Part shown: piece by piece, positions 44,518 to 53,297 of the stretch | Numbering within the stretch: position 1 is the stretch's first letter | Layout: each line of letters opens with the position of its first letter | Made by a program: the position numbers and the translations under genes | Notes under the pieces: model-generated | Told to the model about the DNA's origin: nothing | What the model saw: only the letters and a program-made list of their open reading frames with translations | Database searches by the model: none | Source of the DNA: JANLVJ01 sp031363945 | GTDB lineage: Bacteria > Bacteroidota > Bacteroidia > Sphingobacteriales > Sphingobacteriaceae | NCBI GenBank assembly: GCA_031363945.1 | Contig: JANLVJ010000056.1 | Span: forward strand, 1 to 64,000 | Reading direction: 5' to 3' | DNA: 64,000 bases

Positions 44518-47500
44518 ATGGAATCATTTTTAGCTGAAGTAGCAGCTCATTTATGCGAGCATCAGGCAGGGAAGTTGCAGGATACGGCCCTCATTTTTGT
44601 GAATAAAAGGCCAGCCAGCTATATGCAGCAGCATCTGGCCAGAATTATCGGCAAACCTTTCTGGAGCCCATCTTTTTTTACAACTCAGGAATTTTTTGCC
44701 CTCTCTTCTGATAAAGAAATTGCCGACCCATATACCCAGTTTTTTACCCTATTGTCTGAATATAACCGTTTAATGCAGGATGAAGGAGCCGAACCTCTTA
44801 CTCCTGATACATTTTATGGAATTGCCCAGACGATCTTAAATGACTTTAATCAGGTTGATGCTGAACTTGTTGATGCCCATATTTTATATGCAGAACTTAA
44901 AGATATAGCCCTGATTAAACAGCAATTCAGCCACCTTACCGATGAACAGCAAGTATTCTTAAGCGATTTCTGGAAATCTTTTTCCCCAGGAAAACAACAA
45001 GCCCATCAGGAAATATTTATCAGGATGTGGCGCAGGATGCCAGATCTATACTCCCGTTTTCATGAGGCTTTAAATCTTAAGGGGAAAACAAGCAGTGGTC
45101 AGATTTACCGTGAGCTGGCAGAAGGCCATGCCGGCAAGGCTGATTTTATTCAGAAGTTCGACAAGCTTGCTTTTGTAGGTTTCAATGCGCTTAGTAAAAC
45201 AGAATCAGTCATATTTAAACGCTGGCAGAATGAAGACCGGACACTTTTCTACTTTGACACCGATGCCTATTACATGCAGGATGATTTGCAGGAAGCAGGT
45301 CTGTTTTTACGAAAAAATACACGTAAGTCAGGGCTTGTTAACGCTTTGGGTTCAGATAAGCCGCTGATAGCAACAAATGGTAAGACCATTAAGGTTTATA
45401 AGGCTGAAGGTCATATCTCTCAGGCTAAACTATTGGCAGGATCTCTAGCTGCTGACTACCCACTTTTGAGAGCAACTGATCAAATGGGAAAAATTGCCAT
45501 AGTATTGGGCGATGAAAGTTTACTATTCCCTATTTTGCAAACTATTCCATCATTATTTCCTGATGGTTCAGGAGATGATCTGCCCGTAAATGTGACCATG
45601 GGCTTCCCGCTGATGTCTTCTGGTATTTTCGGGTTTGCTGATATCTACCTCAATGTTCAGCAGACTTATACAGATAAGCCTGACAACCTTGTTCATTACA
45701 GTAAAGTTGCCGCTTTTCTTTCACATCCCTTAACGGGGGTTGATGAAAACAGCCGCATCAGCCTGATGCAGCAAATTCTTCAAAATGCTCAGGCAGAAGT
45801 TACTGCAACTGAATTAATAGCTGCAGGTGAACTAGCCACCTGGTTTTTCAAGCCTGTTTTAGTTTCAACTGATGCAATTAGTCAGCTTTACCATTGTTTC
45901 GAATATATTCTATACCGACAGCTTGATTTGGGCCAGCTTCAAAAAACCGATAGTGAACTTTTATCCCGGGTATTAAAAGAGCTAAATCAGCTTAGTGATG
46001 CCCTTGAGGCATATACAAGTCAGCTCTCAGTTTCTTTTGTCCTGGCTTTAATGCGTAAAGTTTTGCAAAGTATATCGGTACCACTTCAGGGCGAACCTTT
46101 GCAGGGTATCCAGATCATGGGCTTGCTTGAAAGCCGGGCTCTTGACTTTGATCATGTTTATATTCTGGGTGTAAGTGAAGGCCATTTACCTAAAACCAGC
46201 CGTACACCAAGTTTTATTCCTGATAGTATACGCAGGGCATATGATCTGCCTGTGCCTGAAAATCAGGATGCTATTTCTGCCTATATGTTTTACCGCTTGC
46301 TTCAGCGTTCAAAACAGGTTAGTCTCATTTATAATGGACAAACTGACTTAAACAATTCAGGAGAACCAAGTCGTTTCCTGAGACAGCTTGAGTTCGAATC
46401 TCCCTATAACTTTATATATATTCAGCAAAATCAGGAAATTGGCCTGCAATCTAAAATCAGATTTGAGGTGGCTAAAGAAGGTCAGGTGCTTGAAAAGCTT
46501 AACCGATATCTTCAACAGGATAATCCCACTCCAATCAGCTTTTCTGCTACTGCATTAACCACCTATATGAACTGCCCCATGCAGTTTTTCTTTAAATACG
46601 TGGCCAGGCTTAAAGAGGCTCCAAAAATTGAAGAGAACATAGAGGCTAGAACCATTGGTACTATTGTACATGCTGTTCTTGAACAATTTTACGGTGAACT
46701 GATGGCCACCGATCCATTGATCACCCAGGACCGGATCAAAGAAAAACGCAGTACCATTGATCAGATCTGCCGGCAGGCGCTTAATCGGGAAACAGCAATA
46801 AAATCAAAGAATGCTGGTGTCAGATCAGGCCCAATGACATCTCAATTGCAGGCAGTTAAAGATGATATCTCAGGACATGATGAAGACCTGTCAGGAGAGG
46901 CTAATTCACTCTCCGCTGTTCAGGGCATACATGAAGTGCTGCTTGCAATTACGGGTAGGTATGTGAGAAAAACGCTTGATCATGATGAGCAGATCAGTCC
47001 TTTTCACCTGATTGAGCTTGAAAATAAAAAGGATTATCATACTTCATTTTTAATTGATATCGGGGGTAAGCCAGCCTCCGTTCATTTCAAAGCGATTATT
47101 GACCGGGTTGATGAACTTAGAGGTCTTACCCGGATTGTAGATTATAAGACGGGGTCAGATGTACTGAAATTTAATTCTGTAGAAGAACTATTTCAAACCG
47201 ATGGCCATAAAACAAATAAGGCGATGATACAAACGCTTTTTTATACATATATCTATGAACAGGTGCGGGGTATAAAAAGTGTAGTCCCGAATCTTTATCT
47301 GGTAAAAATTTTAGGAAACCAACACCAGAATGGGGCTACAAAAACAGTTTTTAATCAGGGCTCAAACTATCAACTTGAAGCTGGATTGTTAGAGACTGTA
47401 AAAACAGAATTTATAGAAGCATTAAAACGTAAGATTGAAGAAATTTTTGATTCAGAAATACCATTTATTCAAACTGAGGCTGAAGATAATTGCAAATTCT

Positions 47501-47529
47501 GCCCATATCTTTCAATTTGTGGTAAATAA
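44518..47529 (+). CDS. addB: AddB-like nuclease subunit with Fe-S cluster
   Basis: A 1003-residue AddB-type subunit, the partner of AddA. The helicase-like part keeps VYILGVSEGHLPKTSRTPSFIPDSIRR, typical for the inactivated helicase core; no Walker A is visible at the N-terminus. The C-terminal nuclease has RIVDYKTGSD (Asp and Lys of PD-(D/E)XK). Four Cys, at 686, 992, 995 and 1001, reproduce the C...C-x2-C-x5-C pattern of the AddB [4Fe-4S] cluster that staples the nuclease domain. It should cut the second strand during end resection. The domain order and coupling to addA support the call. Confidence 0.88.
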   Translation: MESFLAEVAAHLCEHQAGKLQDTALIFVNKRPASYMQQHLARIIGKPFWSPSFFTTQEFFALSSDKEIADPYTQFFTLLSEYNRLMQDEGAEPLTPDTFYGIAQTILNDFNQVDAELVDAHILYAELKDIALIKQQFSHLTDEQQVFLSDFWKSFSPGKQQAHQEIFIRMWRRMPDLYSRFHEALNLKGKTSSGQIYRELAEGHAGKADFIQKFDKLAFVGFNALSKTESVIFKRWQNEDRTLFYFDTDAYYMQDDLQEAGLFLRKNTRKSGLVNALGSDKPLIATNGKTIKVYKAEGHISQAKLLAGSLAADYPLLRATDQMGKIAIVLGDESLLFPILQTIPSLFPDGSGDDLPVNVTMGFPLMSSGIFGFADIYLNVQQTYTDKPDNLVHYSKVAAFLSHPLTGVDENSRISLMQQILQNAQAEVTATELIAAGELATWFFKPVLVSTDAISQLYHCFEYILYRQLDLGQLQKTDSELLSRVLKELNQLSDALEAYTSQLSVSFVLALMRKVLQSISVPLQGEPLQGIQIMGLLESRALDFDHVYILGVSEGHLPKTSRTPSFIPDSIRRAYDLPVPENQDAISAYMFYRLLQRSKQVSLIYNGQTDLNNSGEPSRFLRQLEFESPYNFIYIQQNQEIGLQSKIRFEVAKEGQVLEKLNRYLQQDNPTPISFSATALTTYMNCPMQFFFKYVARLKEAPKIEENIEARTIGTIVHAVLEQFYGELMATDPLITQDRIKEKRSTIDQICRQALNRETAIKSKNAGVRSGPMTSQLQAVKDDISGHDEDLSGEANSLSAVQGIHEVLLAITGRYVRKTLDHDEQISPFHLIELENKKDYHTSFLIDIGGKPASVHFKAIIDRVDELRGLTRIVDYKTGSDVLKFNSVEELFQTDGHKTNKAMIQTLFYTYIYEQVRGIKSVVPNLYLVKILGNQHQNGATKTVFNQGSNYQLEAGLLETVKTEFIEALKRKIEEIFDSEIPFIQTEAEDNCKFCPYLSICGK

Positions 47530-48100
47530 TTTTTTATTTTTTGTCATTCTGTAAAATAATACCCAAGGTAACAGTATGCCAACATATGATATTTACAATA
47601 TGAAAGTCACCAAGACTTAGCAAATTAATTATGATTATGATGACCCCTTTTTTACATCTTATTAACCAGAAATTTGATTAAAGTGATTTCGGTGGTATTT
47701 TTGCTGATGTGCGCAATCATTATTCTTGAACTTTTGAGGCAGGCTCGAAACCATTTATTTTTCTTAGAGGAGATGCTTAACTGAGACTATCCTCTTTATT
47801 TTTTTTTGCAGAACCGGATGTTTGGAAACCTTATTCCTTTTTTTAAAATAATGTTAGACTATTGCTCAGTAATACAATTTACCAATAAATCTTATTCATT
47901 TGGGGACCCAAATCCTAAGCTCAATATGTCAATCATAAATAATTTTGCTTTTGATAGCTATGCTTCCTTGTTATAACAGTTCGACAGGGTTCAGAATATC
48001 CATTTATAAAATCAAACGAAAGAATTGAGGGACTGTCTGTTTCAGACAGCCCCTTTTGGGTGGAGGAAAATCTTACCTTTAATTATATAGAACTAATTTC
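47530..48100. other. Non-coding spacer between addB and the amidohydrolases
   Basis: No supported gene. It contains a T-rich, AT-rich stretch, a short hydrophobic reading frame (about 33 codons from a GTG at 47683) that I do not trust, and a terminator-like hairpin near 48029-48057. The promoter of the amidohydrolase pair must be at its right end. Confidence 0.5.
48029..48057 (+). terminator. Terminator-like hairpin upstream of an amidohydrolase
   Basis: CTGTCTG (48033-48039) pairs with CAGACAG (48043-48049) around a TTT loop. GGG/CCC extends the stem past one bulged A, and TTTT follows. It is 43 bases before the amidohydrolase start and 500 bases after addB, so it may terminate leader transcription rather than addB. 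Confidence 0.55.
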
Positions 48101-49381
48101 ATGAAAAAAAGCGTAATAGCTGTTTGTTATATATTGATTGCTTTTCAAGCATCGGCACAGAAAATTTATATTCACTGCGGTAAACTAATCGATGGCAAAA
48201 CAGCGGTTCCAAGAACTGAAGTAACTATTTTAATTGATGGCAGGCATATTATCGGCATTCAAAATGGGTATGTAAAAGGTGGCACAAACGATCAGGTGAT
48301 AGACCTGAAGAATAAAACAGTGCTTCCTGGCTTAATAGATTGCCATGTGCATCTTGAAAGTCAGTATGGCCGCTCAGCGCAAATGGATGGGTTTACCCAA
48401 ACTGATGCTGATATAGCTTTTCATTCAGCGGTATATGCCAGAACCACCTTAATGGCAGGCTTTACAACTGTTAGAGATTGTGGTGGTTCAGGGGTAAATA
48501 TATCTTTGAGAAAGGCCATTGAACGCGGACTCACACCAGGACCTGATATGTTAACGGCTGGTAGAGCTATTTCTGCATCTGGTGGTCATATGGATAATTC
48601 AAATGGTCTGCGTGATGAAATTTATGGTAAACCATTAGGTCCCGTTGATGGTATTGCTGATGGCAAAGATGAGCTGATTAAAGCAGTACGCCTGCAGTTT
48701 AAAAGAGGTTCAGATTTTATAAAGATTGCCTCAACCGGTGGGGTTCTTGATTTAAGCAAAGATGGTTCGGGTGCCCAGTTTTCAATTGAAGAAATCAAGG
48801 CCGTCGTTGAAACTGCAAAAGACTATGGAATGGCCGTTGCCTGTCATGCACATGGTGCTGAGGGTATCAAAAGAGCAATTCTGGGTGGTGTAACTTCTAT
48901 CGAGCATGGTACATTCATGAATGAAGAAGATATGGCTCTTATGAAAAAATACGGTACATATTATGTGCCAACAATCATAGCAGGCAAGTCAGTCGCTGAC
49001 TCAGCAAAAATTATGGGTTTCTTTCCGAAGGTAATTGCTGATAAAGCCATGCAGGTTGGACCACAGATTCAGACTACATTTGGTAAAGCGTATAAGGCAG
49101 GTGTGAAAATTGCCTTTGGTACCGACGCGGGTGTTTATGCCCATGGTAAGAATGCAAAAGAATTTCAATACATGGTTGAAGCAGGTATGCCGGCTATGGA
49201 GGCCATTAAATCAGCTACCGTCAGTGCTGCAGACCTGCTGGGTGTGAGCAAAGAAAAGGGATCTATTGAAGCCGGTAAACAGGCTGATATTATTGCGGTA
49301 GAAGGTGATCCTTCCCAGGATATTTCTATCTTGATGCAGGTTGGTTTCGTAATGAAGGCCGGCAAAGTTTACAAACAGTAA
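48101..49381 (+). CDS. Exported metal-dependent amidohydrolase (first of tandem pair)
   Basis: A 426-residue amidohydrolase with Sec signal peptide (cut after FQASAQ). Metal ligands of the (beta/alpha)8 fold are visible: HVH in LIDCHVHLES, Lys in DFIKIASTGG (likely carbamylated), His in CHAHG, His in IEHGTF and Asp in FGTDAG. The family holds the Xaa-Pro/Xaa-Arg carboxypeptidase-type 'imidazolonepropionase-like' enzymes, so hydrolysis of dipeptides in the periplasm is likely, though not proven. A homologous gene follows after 27 bases; together they look like a tandem duplication. Confidence 0.92.
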   Translation: MKKSVIAVCYILIAFQASAQKIYIHCGKLIDGKTAVPRTEVTILIDGRHIIGIQNGYVKGGTNDQVIDLKNKTVLPGLIDCHVHLESQYGRSAQMDGFTQTDADIAFHSAVYARTTLMAGFTTVRDCGGSGVNISLRKAIERGLTPGPDMLTAGRAISASGGHMDNSNGLRDEIYGKPLGPVDGIADGKDELIKAVRLQFKRGSDFIKIASTGGVLDLSKDGSGAQFSIEEIKAVVETAKDYGMAVACHAHGAEGIKRAILGGVTSIEHGTFMNEEDMALMKKYGTYYVPTIIAGKSVADSAKIMGFFPKVIADKAMQVGPQIQTTFGKAYKAGVKIAFGTDAGVYAHGKNAKEFQYMVEAGMPAMEAIKSATVSAADLLGVSKEKGSIEAGKQADIIAVEGDPSQDISILMQVGFVMKAGKVYKQ

Positions 49382-49408
49382 TTTTCTCTACAATCTATAT
49401 TCGTTAAA

Positions 49409-50722
49409 ATGATATTCAAAAAATTAATCCTTTTAAGTTCATTATTCGTTATCCTGACAGTTAATTGTCAGGCTCAGTCTGATTCTGTAAAAGTTATCAG
49501 GGCAGGGCGAATGATTGACGTGCTCAACGGTAAGGTGTTACTTAACCAATTAATTTTAATCGATCATGATACAATCAGCGCCGTGGGTGCTGATATCAAA
49601 ATACCAAAAGGAGCAGTGGTAATTGATTTGAGTAATTCAACAGTTTTACCCGGTCTGATTGATTGCCATACACACCTTACAAGTCAGCATGGTGATAACT
49701 ATTACGAAGATATTTTCAGAAAATCTCCTATAGATTATGCGATGGTAGCACATATTTACGCCCGTCGAACTTTACTGGCTGGTTTTACCACCTGCCGTGA
49801 TCTGGGTTCTACCGCATTCATGGATGTTGCCATGAAAAATGCCATTAATCATGGTGATATTCCTGGTCCACGTATTGTGGCTGCTACTTTTTTTATAGGT
49901 AGTACGGGTAGTCACGGTGATTTGAACGGTTTCTCCCCTTATATAGAATGGGCAAATTCAAAACAGATGAGTGGGGTGGCAAATGGGGTTGACGGTGTAC
50001 GTGCCCAGGTTAGGTATAACGTCAAGTATGGTGCAGATGTGATCAAGTTTGGTGCCAGTGCAGGTGTGCTCAGTGAAGAAGAAAGTGTGGGTGCACCACA
50101 GTTTAGCCAGCAGGAAATGAATGCTATTGTTGAAGAGGCTCATTTATGGGGTAAGAAGGTTGCTGCTCATGCTCATGGCACTGAAGCGATTAAGATGGCC
50201 GTAAAAGCTGGTGTTTCATCGATTGAGCACGGTAGTTTCCTTGATGATGAGGCTATTCAAATGATGCGCTCACATGGTACTTACCTGGTTTCTGATATTT
50301 ATGATGATGATTATATTCTGAGTGATTATGCCAAACATGGTACCCCAGAGAAAATTATTAATAAAGAGAAACTGGTTGGTAAAATTCAACGCCTGAGTTT
50401 TCAAAAGGCTGTAAAGGCAGGCGTAAAAATCGCTTTTGGTACTGATGCAGGGGTTTATCCTCATGGAAACAATGGCAAGCAATTTAAATATATGGTAAAA
50501 TTTGGTCTTACCCCAATGCAGGCTATTCAGTCTGCAACCAGCAGTGCAGCTGATCTGATTGGTTTAAAGAATAAGGTTGGCTCAATTTCAGCTGGTAAAT
50601 TTGCTGATATTGTAGCTGTAACTGCTGATCCATTAGCAGATATAACCCGTCTCGAAAACATACAATTTATAATGAAGGGTGGTGAAGTCTATAAGAATGG
50701 AACGATTGTACATAAAGATTAA
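49409..50722 (+). CDS. Exported metal-dependent amidohydrolase (second of tandem pair)
   Basis: A 437-residue protein of the same layout as its neighbour: Sec signal peptide (cut after NCQAQ), LIDCHTHLTSQHG, DVIKFGASAG (likely carbamylated Lys), AAHAHGTEAIK, SIEHGSF and FGTDAGVYPHG. The regions around the metal centre are conserved, but loop regions after the first HxH differ (YYEDIFRKSPIDY against AQMDGFTQTDADI), which suggests a different substrate range. It probably arose by duplication. It ends 4 bases into the tail of the opposite DUF4159 gene. Confidence 0.92.
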   Translation: MIFKKLILLSSLFVILTVNCQAQSDSVKVIRAGRMIDVLNGKVLLNQLILIDHDTISAVGADIKIPKGAVVIDLSNSTVLPGLIDCHTHLTSQHGDNYYEDIFRKSPIDYAMVAHIYARRTLLAGFTTCRDLGSTAFMDVAMKNAINHGDIPGPRIVAATFFIGSTGSHGDLNGFSPYIEWANSKQMSGVANGVDGVRAQVRYNVKYGADVIKFGASAGVLSEEESVGAPQFSQQEMNAIVEEAHLWGKKVAAHAHGTEAIKMAVKAGVSSIEHGSFLDDEAIQMMRSHGTYLVSDIYDDDYILSDYAKHGTPEKIINKEKLVGKIQRLSFQKAVKAGVKIAFGTDAGVYPHGNNGKQFKYMVKFGLTPMQAIQSATSSAADLIGLKNKVGSISAGKFADIVAVTADPLADITRLENIQFIMKGGEVYKNGTIVHKD

Positions 50723-51345
50723 GAGTTCATAGCATAAGCAACAATATTGACGGCAAACTTTGTATTGTCTTCAGCCATAAACCGTTTATTTCTAAAATCA
50801 TAATCCCATTCACAGCCATAATCTTTATTACTATATAATACGCCAATGCGTCCATTGATTTCAATGGCCTGCAGGTAGTCATGGACAAGGTCGTCACCCC
50901 AGCCATTTAGCTCAAATGAAGTTGTTGGCGGGCCTTTGTCGAAATTAAAGAACGAATGATAGATGGCATGGTTTGCAGGGATTTTTCTAATCGCACCTGC
51001 ACCAAAAAGTGCGTGCATCTGGCTTTCAAAAGATTTGGCAAAAAGGCCATCTATATCGTGGTTGCAATCATCTACGAAGATGAAGCCACCATTCAGCACA
51101 TATCTTTTAAAATTTTCAGCTTCTTTTCTGCTGAATTCTACAAGTTTATGACCGCTGAGATAACAAAACGGTGCATTAAAAAGATCATTGCTTTCAAGGT
51201 CTATAACCTGTTCTTTGGTTTCGACTTGAATACGGGTATATTCTATTAATGAATTTAATAAATTAGCAGGCATACGTTGATCTGTATCCCAGTCACCAGA
51301 ATGGTAACGTAAACGAGTAAATGAAAAGGCCTTTTTTAGAACCAT
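50719..51345 (-). CDS. DUF4159 family protein
   Basis: A 208-residue DUF4159 protein, taking the ATG at 51345; the longer reading to 51615 only mirrors the MoxR gene. Family motifs: FTRLRYHSGDWDTDQRMPANLL, FCYLSGHKLVEFSRKEAENFKRYVLNGGFIFVDDCNHD and GIGVLYSNKDYGCEWDYD. The fold resembles a glutamine-amidotransferase/flavodoxin-like domain without enzymatic proof. DUF4159 genes commonly lie next to MoxR-DUF58-BatA genes. Here it is divergent from MoxR with only 49 bases between the starts, so a shared promoter region is likely. Confidence 0.87.
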   Translation of the reverse strand: MVLKKAFSFTRLRYHSGDWDTDQRMPANLLNSLIEYTRIQVETKEQVIDLESNDLFNAPFCYLSGHKLVEFSRKEAENFKRYVLNGGFIFVDDCNHDIDGLFAKSFESQMHALFGAGAIRKIPANHAIYHSFFNFDKGPPTTSFELNGWGDDLVHDYLQAIEINGRIGVLYSNKDYGCEWDYDFRNKRFMAEDNTKFAVNIVAYAMNS

Positions 51346-51394
51346 AATAAGTACAATTGGGTTTAGGTAGCATGATAAATTTAAAACTAAGTAA

Positions 51395-52399
51395 TTGGAT
51401 CCAATAGAGTCAAAAGTAAACTCGGTAATAGCTAAAATACCGCTATTAAAAAAAGAAATACAGAAGGTTATTATTGGGCAGGAAGAAGTGATAGACGAAA
51501 TTATCATTGCTTTTCTGGCAGGAGGGCATTGTTTGCTTGAAGGTGTACCCGGGCTTGCAAAAACCTTACTCGTAAAAACGATTGCAAAAGCGTTAAAACT
51601 GAGTTTTAGCCGCATTCAATTTACCCCAGATTTAATGCCGACAGATATTATCGGTACCGAAATACTCGAGGAAGATCATGTTACAGGCAAACGGTTTTTT
51701 CAGTTTAATAAAGGCCCTTTATTTGCAAACATTGTTCTTGCAGACGAAATTAACCGTACACCACCTAAAACCCAGGCAGCCCTACTTGAGGCAATGCAGG
51801 AATTTGCTGTAACTTATGCTGGTAAAACATATCCTCTTGGTGACCCGTTTTTTATTTTGGCTACCCAGAACCCAATTGAGCAGGCAGGTACATACCCATT
51901 GCCAGAAGCACAGTTAGACAGGTTTTTACTCTATATAAAAATACGTTATCCTACAGCTGATGAAGAATTTAAGGTTCTTGCCAGTACAACTGGTACAGAA
52001 CGCCCCGTACCTGCAGCTGTGATTGATGGTGAAGATATTGTTTATCTACAAAGTCTGGTACGGGAAGTTTTTATCAGTGATGCCATGATTAATTATGTAA
52101 ATCAAGTCATCAGGGCTACCCGACCAGACGATAGCCTAGTAACCTTTGTGAAGGAATATGTTCGTTGGGGGGCTGGCCCACGCGCCGGTCAAGCCCTTAT
52201 CTTAACGGCTAAAGCCAGGGCATTATTTCACGGACGGTTTTCAGTAACCCTTGATGATCTGCAAAGATTAGCTTATCCCGTACTCAGACACCGCATCTTA
52301 CTTAATTTTAAAGCTGACGCTGACCAGATTAATGGAGATATGGTAACTGCTGAATTATTGAAACAAATTGTAAGGCCGTCTAAAAGTATGCATGAGTAA
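51395..52399 (+). CDS. MoxR-family AAA+ ATPase
   Basis: A 334-residue MoxR ATPase. The start must be the TTG at 51395: TAA directly precedes it in frame, and MDPIESKVNSVIAKI fits the family N-terminus. Walker A is LLEGVPGLAKT, Walker B is NIVLADEINRTPPKTQAALLEAMQE, and ATQNPIEQAGTYPLPEAQLDRF holds the sensor residues. MoxR proteins act as chaperones that work with von Willebrand-type partners, often for metal centre or envelope protein maturation. Next, DUF58 overlaps by 8 bases. Confidence 0.94.
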   Translation: MDPIESKVNSVIAKIPLLKKEIQKVIIGQEEVIDEIIIAFLAGGHCLLEGVPGLAKTLLVKTIAKALKLSFSRIQFTPDLMPTDIIGTEILEEDHVTGKRFFQFNKGPLFANIVLADEINRTPPKTQAALLEAMQEFAVTYAGKTYPLGDPFFILATQNPIEQAGTYPLPEAQLDRFLLYIKIRYPTADEEFKVLASTTGTERPVPAAVIDGEDIVYLQSLVREVFISDAMINYVNQVIRATRPDDSLVTFVKEYVRWGAGPRAGQALILTAKARALFHGRFSVTLDDLQRLAYPVLRHRILLNFKADADQINGDMVTAELLKQIVRPSKSMHE

Positions 52400-53297
52400 T
52401 CTGGTAGATCCTAAAATTATAGCGGGGATCAAAGACCTACCGCTTCTGGCAAAAACCATGGTCGATGGATTTATGGCCGGTGCAAATAAAAGTTTACTGA
52501 AGGGCGAGGGTATTGAATTCAGCCAGTACCGGAGTTACCAACCTGGTGATGACCTGCGTCAGCTTGACTGGAAGATGTTTGCCCGTTCAGACCGGTACTT
52601 TATACGTGAATCACAAATTGAGGCGAGTATTCGTGTTCGTTTCATTTTAGACGCAAGTGCCTCTATGAACCATCGTGATGGTGATAAAAAGGGTTTGAAT
52701 GGTATTCGTAAAATTGATTTTGCCAAGTATTTAATTGCTTCACTTGCCTATCTGGGCTACCTGCAGGGTGATGCCGTCGGGCTTACAGTCTTGCATCAAA
52801 CCAAACCTATACGTATTGAACCAGCACAAAGCTTCCAGCACCTGAACAATATCTGGCATCAGCTTGAAGGTGTTGAGCCAGATGACTTATTTTCTGGTGA
52901 TCAGGTTAAGTCTCCTAACATAGCAGGAAATCAACAAAAAGAGTTAACTATTTTTTTGACAGATTTCTATCAGCTTGATCGGGAAATTTCGACCTATATT
53001 GAAGCCTTTAAACGCAGGAGAAATGAAGTACTTGTATTTCATCTGATGGCAAATAATGAACTCCAATTTGATTTCCCAGACCATTCAACTTTGCAGGATC
53101 TGGAAAGCAGAACTAAGGTTCAGCTTGATAAGAAGAGCATGCAACAACACTATTTTGATCACTTATCACTGTTCCTGGCATCTACAAGGTTATCGATGTT
53201 AGAACGTCAAGTTGCTTACCACCTTTTTACACTTGACCAGCCTATCGGTATTGCCCTGAGAAATTTTTTGCAGCTGCGTAAAAGAATCCAGGTATGA
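52392..53297 (+). CDS. DUF58 (VWA-type) partner of MoxR
   Basis: A 301-residue DUF58 protein with the motif YRSYQPGDDLRQLDWKMFARSDRYFIRE and a von Willebrand-like core (VRFILDASASMNHR, the D-x-S-x-S metal site). No membrane segment is seen. It overlaps both MoxR (8 bases) and the BatA-domain gene (4 bases, ATGA), which fixes it as a coupled operon member. It likely bridges MoxR and the membrane proteins of the locus. Confidence 0.93.
   Translation: MSNLVDPKIIAGIKDLPLLAKTMVDGFMAGANKSLLKGEGIEFSQYRSYQPGDDLRQLDWKMFARSDRYFIRESQIEASIRVRFILDASASMNHRDGDKKGLNGIRKIDFAKYLIASLAYLGYLQGDAVGLTVLHQTKPIRIEPAQSFQHLNNIWHQLEGVEPDDLFSGDQVKSPNIAGNQQKELTIFLTDFYQLDREISTYIEAFKRRRNEVLVFHLMANNELQFDFPDHSTLQDLESRTKVQLDKKSMQQHYFDHLSLFLASTRLSMLERQVAYHLFTLDQPIGIALRNFLQLRKRIQV

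Noticed and set aside
47683..47784. Short hydrophobic frame (about 33 codons) downstream of addB
   Set aside because: Only a GTG start, no conserved feature, and hydrophobic frames arise easily from AT-rich DNA.
51346..51615. N-terminal extension of the DUF4159 protein
   Set aside because: The extra 90 residues are antisense to MoxR and do not match the family; the family start FTRLRYHSGDW follows the ATG at 51345 closely.
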